Part shown: in pieces, positions 59,968-64,000 of the stretch
How the letters are laid out: the number at the start of each line of letters is the position of its first letter
Position numbering within the stretch: position 1 is the stretch's first letter
Assembly: GCA_030765065.1 (NCBI GenBank)
Contig: CM060988.1
Location: 177,857,065 to 177,921,064 of the forward strand
DNA: 64,000 nucleotides
Source: Deroplatys truncata
Lineage: Eukaryota; Arthropoda; Insecta; Mantodea; Mantidae
Reading direction: 5' to 3'
Notes under the pieces: generated by a model
The model's input: only the letters and a program-made list of their open reading frames with translations
Database searches by the model: none
Told to the model about the DNA's origin: nothing
Made by a program: the position numbers and the translations under genes

Positions 59968-59991
59968 TTCGAGCCGCACGTTATGGCGCCA
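59968..59991 (-). other. Primer-binding site, tRNA-Lys type
   Basis: On the minus strand, 3 bases (AAC) after the LTR, the sequence reads TGGCGCCATAACGTGCGG and then CTCGAA. The complement of an animal tRNA-Lys(CUU) 3' end is, from memory, TGGCGCCCAACGTGGGGC then TCGAA. The match runs about 24 bases with one inserted base and about two mismatches, well past the usual 18, into the T-loop. Confidence 0.8.
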
Positions 59992-59994
59992 GTT

Positions 59995-61135
59995 TGCGGC
60001 GATCACCTCCTCATCCGTTGCTGTAGCTTACCTTGATGCTTCTCCCGTTGCTTCCAGAAGTTCTCAGCGTGTTGGTTCTTCAATTTATCCTCGGCTAGCT
60101 GCAGTAATTTTCCTTAAATTATATGGGAGCATGGACTTATCCTCGGTAAAGGAAAACGTAGATCTCGGGTGGTGATATAGGAAGACATAGACTTGCTTTG
60201 TTTATGAAAAGATGACACTGCCGTTTCTTTTTATTTAATTTAACACTCGTAGTATACAAAACTGGTATTGCCGCTGTAAAATACTGTCCACCGCTGTTAG
60301 ACTATGGCGTGGATATGTCACGAAATATAACTATTCTTATTGTCGCTTTCAGAGTAGCGGATCTTAGGTGTGTTGCTAAAACTATTTTGATTCCCTGTTT
60401 TGGCGCGATATCTCACACATCCTGCAGCATCTCTCCCTGACCACACATGACATAAACTGCCGAATAAAATGCAATACTAAGCTGACATTACAAAGCTGAC
60501 TTGATTCCTTTCTGGGCGCGATATCTCACGCATCCTGCAGCATCTCTCCCTGACTACACATTACCAAAACTGCCGCGAATTTTCCCCAAACAGATCCATT
60601 TATAGTCTCAGGCTCCTGAGGCTGCTTCCTTTCCTATTGGTCCATTTTTAGCGCGACTCGACGCGTCTAACTATTTCGAATAAACTTTCAGGGATCTCAT
60701 TGGTCCAATTTTAATATAAATCGCGGCTTTTCCTACATTTACCGTTAAGGTTGTCTTTCTCACTCACTTGGTCACGGCGAATTATCAAATAATGGGACAA
60801 AGGCTCTACACCCTCGCTGTAGGAATAATAGCACAGCGACCGGAGAGAGGTAATAAAACTAGGTTTTCTGCCTTCGAAAGCACTATTCCTGTAGCTAAAA
60901 CTTTCCCTCGTGGACAGTATTTTAACATAGCGCTTAAATTATTTACATTAAACCATTTATAACTCTACTAATATTAATAACCTAGATAGATACATAATGT
61001 TAAATCACCCTTCTTAAAATATACAAGCAGTATGAGAAAAAGATATTTACATAATACGATTTAACATCACTAAAAGTTAATTAATAAGTTATCTGTAATT
61101 ATTGTTCTTGGGCTCGGCCTAGAGTTGCCGTTTCA
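59995..61135 (-). repeat. 5' LTR of the Ty3/gypsy element
   Basis: This 1141-bp repeat is upstream of gag on the coding (minus) strand and matches 52623-53763 with no difference seen. It begins TG and ends CA on both strands. On the minus strand the U3 part has two GGACCAAT (CCAAT-box) motifs and an A/T-rich TATA-like stretch just downstream, and farther on an AATAAA signal near 60230-60235. Two 75-76 bp near-copies lie inside it at 60387-60462 and 60501-60575. Confidence 0.93.
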
Positions 61136-61139
61136 CTAC
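61136..61139. repeat. Target-site duplication CTAC (right)
   Basis: Second copy of the 4-bp duplication. It is followed by the remaining HINE terminal bases, CTACTATATACGTGG and AAAGGTAAAAAT. Confidence 0.9.
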
Positions 61140-61690
61140 CTACTATATACGTGGTACAAAAGGTAAAAATATTGAAAAAAGTTATTAAAGCAAAGGAAAT
61201 GACGTAAATTGTGTGCTTTAAGGAGATGTATATTTTTTGATGCAGTAAGGTTTTGTCTATCTCTTGTGGATTACAAATTATACAAAACTCATTAAAAACG
61301 AAGAGTAGTTTACAATATTCACAGAAAATTCAAGATATAAATTTTATCTGTCATGTAAATGCTTTAGAAAGAAGGCATTTTAATCAACATTATTACAGTC
61401 ATTTTTGAGGAAATCATAACGAATCATTTTACATGTAAAAGATAGTTCTAATGCCTGGCTTTGAAATTTCGTACTCTATGACTTTGTACGGAACAACTGA
61501 ATGTTAACAACACTACAAAAATTGACTAAGTTATTGACAAATCTTAACCACAAACAACGGACAGATATTTCAGAAATAGATAACGCCATAAGAATGTTCT
61601 TTGAAATAAATTGTGTATTTTAAGGAAATCTACGATTTTTGTAGCAAGCTTTTATCTATGTCTAATGAATTATCAGCATATTACCCAAAA
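61140..61690 (-). repeat. HINE terminus and a further diverged copy
   Basis: 61140-61165 completes the HINE cut by the retrotransposon (CTACTATATACGTGG...GGTAAAAAT). 61166-61690 is interior of another copy head-to-tail. Confidence 0.6.
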
Positions 61691-62234
61691 CGGTTCATAT
61701 TAGTTATATATTTTATTTTAGTATTTTATGTTGAATATGTTATTGTGTGTTTATGCATTGAAATTTATCAATGATATTATTATTGTTACCAGTATCTATG
61801 AAAAATAAACAATTTGGTAGAACAAATATATAAAATCAATAACTGAAGAGAAGGAATCGTCAACGATAACTAATTTGCATATCAAATAGTGATACGATTA
61901 TAAAATACATCGTAAATGTATAGTGTTGATAATAAATGAATGTTAAATGTATGTTCACTATCAACGCTAAATACAAGTGAATAAATTGATATAGTAAAAC
62001 TTGACGTATAATTTCTGAAGTGCACTTCATTTTCTGTACTACATCCTGAGATCATCGTAGAAGAGTCGTTCAAAAAAGAACCATATACGACCGTTTTCCT
62101 TATGAAATACTATCCCATCCCATATAAAATTTAAGATATAATATACCTTTGATTTGGTATGTAAATATCTTAAATGTGATATTTTTAATAAAATCGTTAC
62201 AGGAATTTTAAAAAAAATAAAAATTATTAACACT
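61691..62234. other. No gene; AT-rich DNA
   Basis: Nothing recognised. Confidence 0.3.
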
Positions 62235-63150
62235 TTTTACTTTCTCTACTACGTATAGTAAGCAGGGGAAGTATTGTATTCCACCCAAAAATTCGATACC
62301 GAGATTTCACCGGAAATACATGTTTTGAGACCACCTGAATCCAAAAAAGCATTTTTGGAAACATGTCCGTGTGTGTCTGTGTGTGTGTGTGTGTCTGTCT
62401 GTGAACAGCATAACTCAGAAACGAACAGTCGGATAAACACCAAAATTGGTATTTAGGTTCAGTATCTTCCAAAGATGCGACACGAAGGTTTTCAAGAAAA
62501 TCCCCCCCACCCCAGAGTACCCTTTACATGGAACATTTTTTAAAAATTTTAATTTTCTCAAAAATGGCTTTAACGATTTTGATTAAAATATCATATGTTT
62601 AAGATATTTTTATGACAAATAAAATGTATATCTTGAATATCCTGGGAATGTCTGCAAAAGTATTCTTTATTGTGAACGGCTTTTGCATAACTCGTAAACC
62701 ATAAGAGATAGACAACCTTTTACTACACAAAAAATGTAGATCGCGTTAAAATACACAATTTATATCATATACATTTTTTTGTTGAGTGAACCATTTTAGA
62801 AATATTACTTGTTATTCCCTTAAATTTATCAATACATATTTTCTCAAATGGGAATTCGTTATTCATTTTTTTGTCTTGGATATGCAAAGAGTATTAATCT
62901 GTAACAAAGGGAATGGTGCTGCACCTAGCAACCAGCTATTAAGAGATATGTATGTGCTTAAAGGCTACTGTATTTCTATATTGCCCTTGTAAATATACAT
63001 TCCCCTTACATCTACAAGAAAATTAGCAATAAGATAGAGTCTGCAAATGTTTATTTCGATTAGCATGAAGTATATGGAGAATAAGCGTTTGTAAAAATGG
63101 TTTGTACAAGAGTAGAGAAAATCATGTGAGTGTAACACATCAGATTTTTT
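62235..63150 (+). mobile_element. Complete HINE repeat, reference copy
   Basis: Starts TTTTTACTTTCTCTACTACG. (TG)n/(TGTC)n microsatellite at 62369-62402, then GAACAGCATAACTCAGAAAC. Ends AGTAGAGAAAATC, hairpin ATGTG-AGTGTAA-CACAT (63124-63140), CAGATTTTTT. No target duplication is evident. No Rep or helicase sequence, so it is non-autonomous. Confidence 0.8.
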
Positions 63151-63352
63151 ATTTAAGGTTAGTTTGGGGCGAGATAATTTTCTTGAAAAACTTCTTGTAG
63201 TATATTTGGAAGTCTCGTTTTCACAAGCACACACATGGAGCTTTTCTTAATTTATTTATTCAGGGAGCATATTTCCGGTGAAATCTCGACATCAAATTTT
63301 TGGATGGAATGTTTTGCGTCCTCTACCTGCTAGGTACGCAGTAGAGAAAGTA
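63151..63352 (-). repeat. HINE 5'-terminal piece
   Basis: Directly follows the previous copy on the opposite strand. Ends GCAGTAGAGAAAGTAA. Confidence 0.55.
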
Positions 63353-64000
63353 ATAAAGGAAAATACTTTTCTCCTCTGTTCTGTAAAACCCACTTACCGA
63401 CCTTCATATATTATTTAATAGCAAATATCAATCGTTTCAAATGGGCTCCGATCGAAACATTTCAAGTAGCCTCCGGTATGCAGCATATGATAAGAAAGCA
63501 TTTGTATAGCCTCTAGGGATGAATACTGATATGGCAATGAATCATTGTGGTGGTATCGCACTCACGGGTATACCAGTCAATCCACGATCTCGTTCCCTAT
63601 CCAGATCCTTAGGGAAATCAGCAATGGTAGAGGAGGGGGCAGACCCACCCATTGGACCGTTGTGGTCGGGAGCACGAGATGGTCGGCCACTCAGTGGAAG
63701 GCTTTGATGAGCGTATTGATGTTATCCAGAGTAATTCTTCCTAAATACTGGTTTCAGCATTCAAACACGTCTTTGTATTACATCTCTAAAGGCGTAAAGC
63801 TGAACAAACAAGAAAATCTATAGTAATATTTTAATGTGTGTGCGCGTGTGTATGTGTGTGTAGAGTAATCTCAAAAACCACTCAACCGATTTTGAAAACT
63901 CTTTCACTATTGAAAAGTCGCATTCTTCCAGATTGCCACAGACTATATAATATTACAACATTTTAAAACTGGGGGTTTCTTTTCAATATTCATATCGAGG
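63353..64000. other. No gene; unclassified DNA to the window end
   Basis: A TG-rich tract at 63834-63862 followed by CTCAAAAACCACTCAACCGA, a motif common beside microsatellites in insect non-autonomous elements. Possibly the start of another element outside the window. Confidence 0.35.

Larger units (their letters stand above)
52623..61135 (-). mobile_element. Full-length Ty3/gypsy LTR retrotransposon, 8513 bp
   Basis: Two direct 1141-bp repeats (TG...CA) bound an interior with a primer-binding site, gag, pol and no env, all on the minus strand. The 4 bases CTAC at 52619-52622 and 61136-61139 are the target duplication. The protease, reverse transcriptase, RNase H, integrase order and the GPY module after integrase place it in Ty3/gypsy. 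LTR length, 4-bp duplication and tRNA-Lys primer resemble the Osvaldo clade, but that placement is inference. Both frames are intact and the LTRs look identical by eye, so it is young and possibly still active. It was inserted into the last bases of a HINE repeat. Confidence 0.95.

Noticed and set aside
62235-63150. Ordinary cut-and-paste transposon with ACTTTCTCTAC terminal repeats
   Set aside because: About 25 conserved bases with a hairpin lie outside one of the two repeats, and no target duplication is seen, which fits Helentron-type ends better.

Overview
This 64 kb window looks like intergenic DNA from a large, AT-rich, repeat-bloated arthropod genome, most likely an insect. The evidence is the mix of elements: mariner and Tc1 remnants, DINE-1/Helentron-like short repeats, tRNA-derived SINEs, Ty3/gypsy LTR elements with a lysine-tRNA primer site, and a LINE tail. 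I could not recognise any host protein-coding gene. The only long intact reading frames belong to one LTR retrotransposon. I do not name a species.

The background fabric is one family, called HINE here: about 850-930 bp, at least 30 complete or partial copies on both strands. Read 5' to 3', a full copy starts T-run-ACTTTCTCTACT, has a (TG)n/(GTCY)n microsatellite about 120 bp in, and ends GTAGAGAAAGT followed by a small hairpin (ATGTG, 7-base loop, CACAT) and a T-run. Terminal repeats that sit flush at the 5' end but inside a hairpin at the 3' end, a GTCY microsatellite, no clear target duplication and head-to-tail copies are the hallmarks of DINE-1/Helentron-associated elements. At 33.7-35.9 kb the 5' end of this element has been amplified into a satellite of about 19 units of 120-121 bp.

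Many other elements are nested in HINE copies. Family B is a set of solo LTRs (895-1097 bp, TGAGGCAG...CA). Six of eight copies show 4-bp target duplications (ATCT, ATTG, ATAT, ATAG, AAAT, TACG). The 3' part of each carries one to three copies of a roughly 20-bp motif that looks like a retroviral primer-binding site for tRNA-Lys, about 51 bp apart in the best copies. Another solo LTR (9250-10003, TSD ATGT) also sits in a HINE.

The most complete element is an 8513-bp Ty3/gypsy retrotransposon on the minus strand at 52623-61135. It has LTRs of 1141 bp that look identical by eye, a 4-bp duplication (CTAC), a tRNA-Lys primer site, gag and pol in a -1 frame relation, and no env. It landed in the terminal bases of a HINE that already held a family B solo LTR, so 50.8-61.2 kb is a three-layer stack whose order of insertion can be read.

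The rest holds decayed elements: mariner-like transposases at 21.7-23.1, 36.4-37.2 and 43.8-44.1 kb, a Tc1-like one at 40.3-41.0 kb, a LINE tail split by the mariner at 36 kb, a 310-bp TA-flanked MITE at 32.65 kb, a possible tyrosine-recombinase relic at 18.9 kb, tRNA-derived SINEs, and several unclassified repeats. Between them are apparently single-copy stretches, a few of which have balanced composition and possible regulatory motifs.
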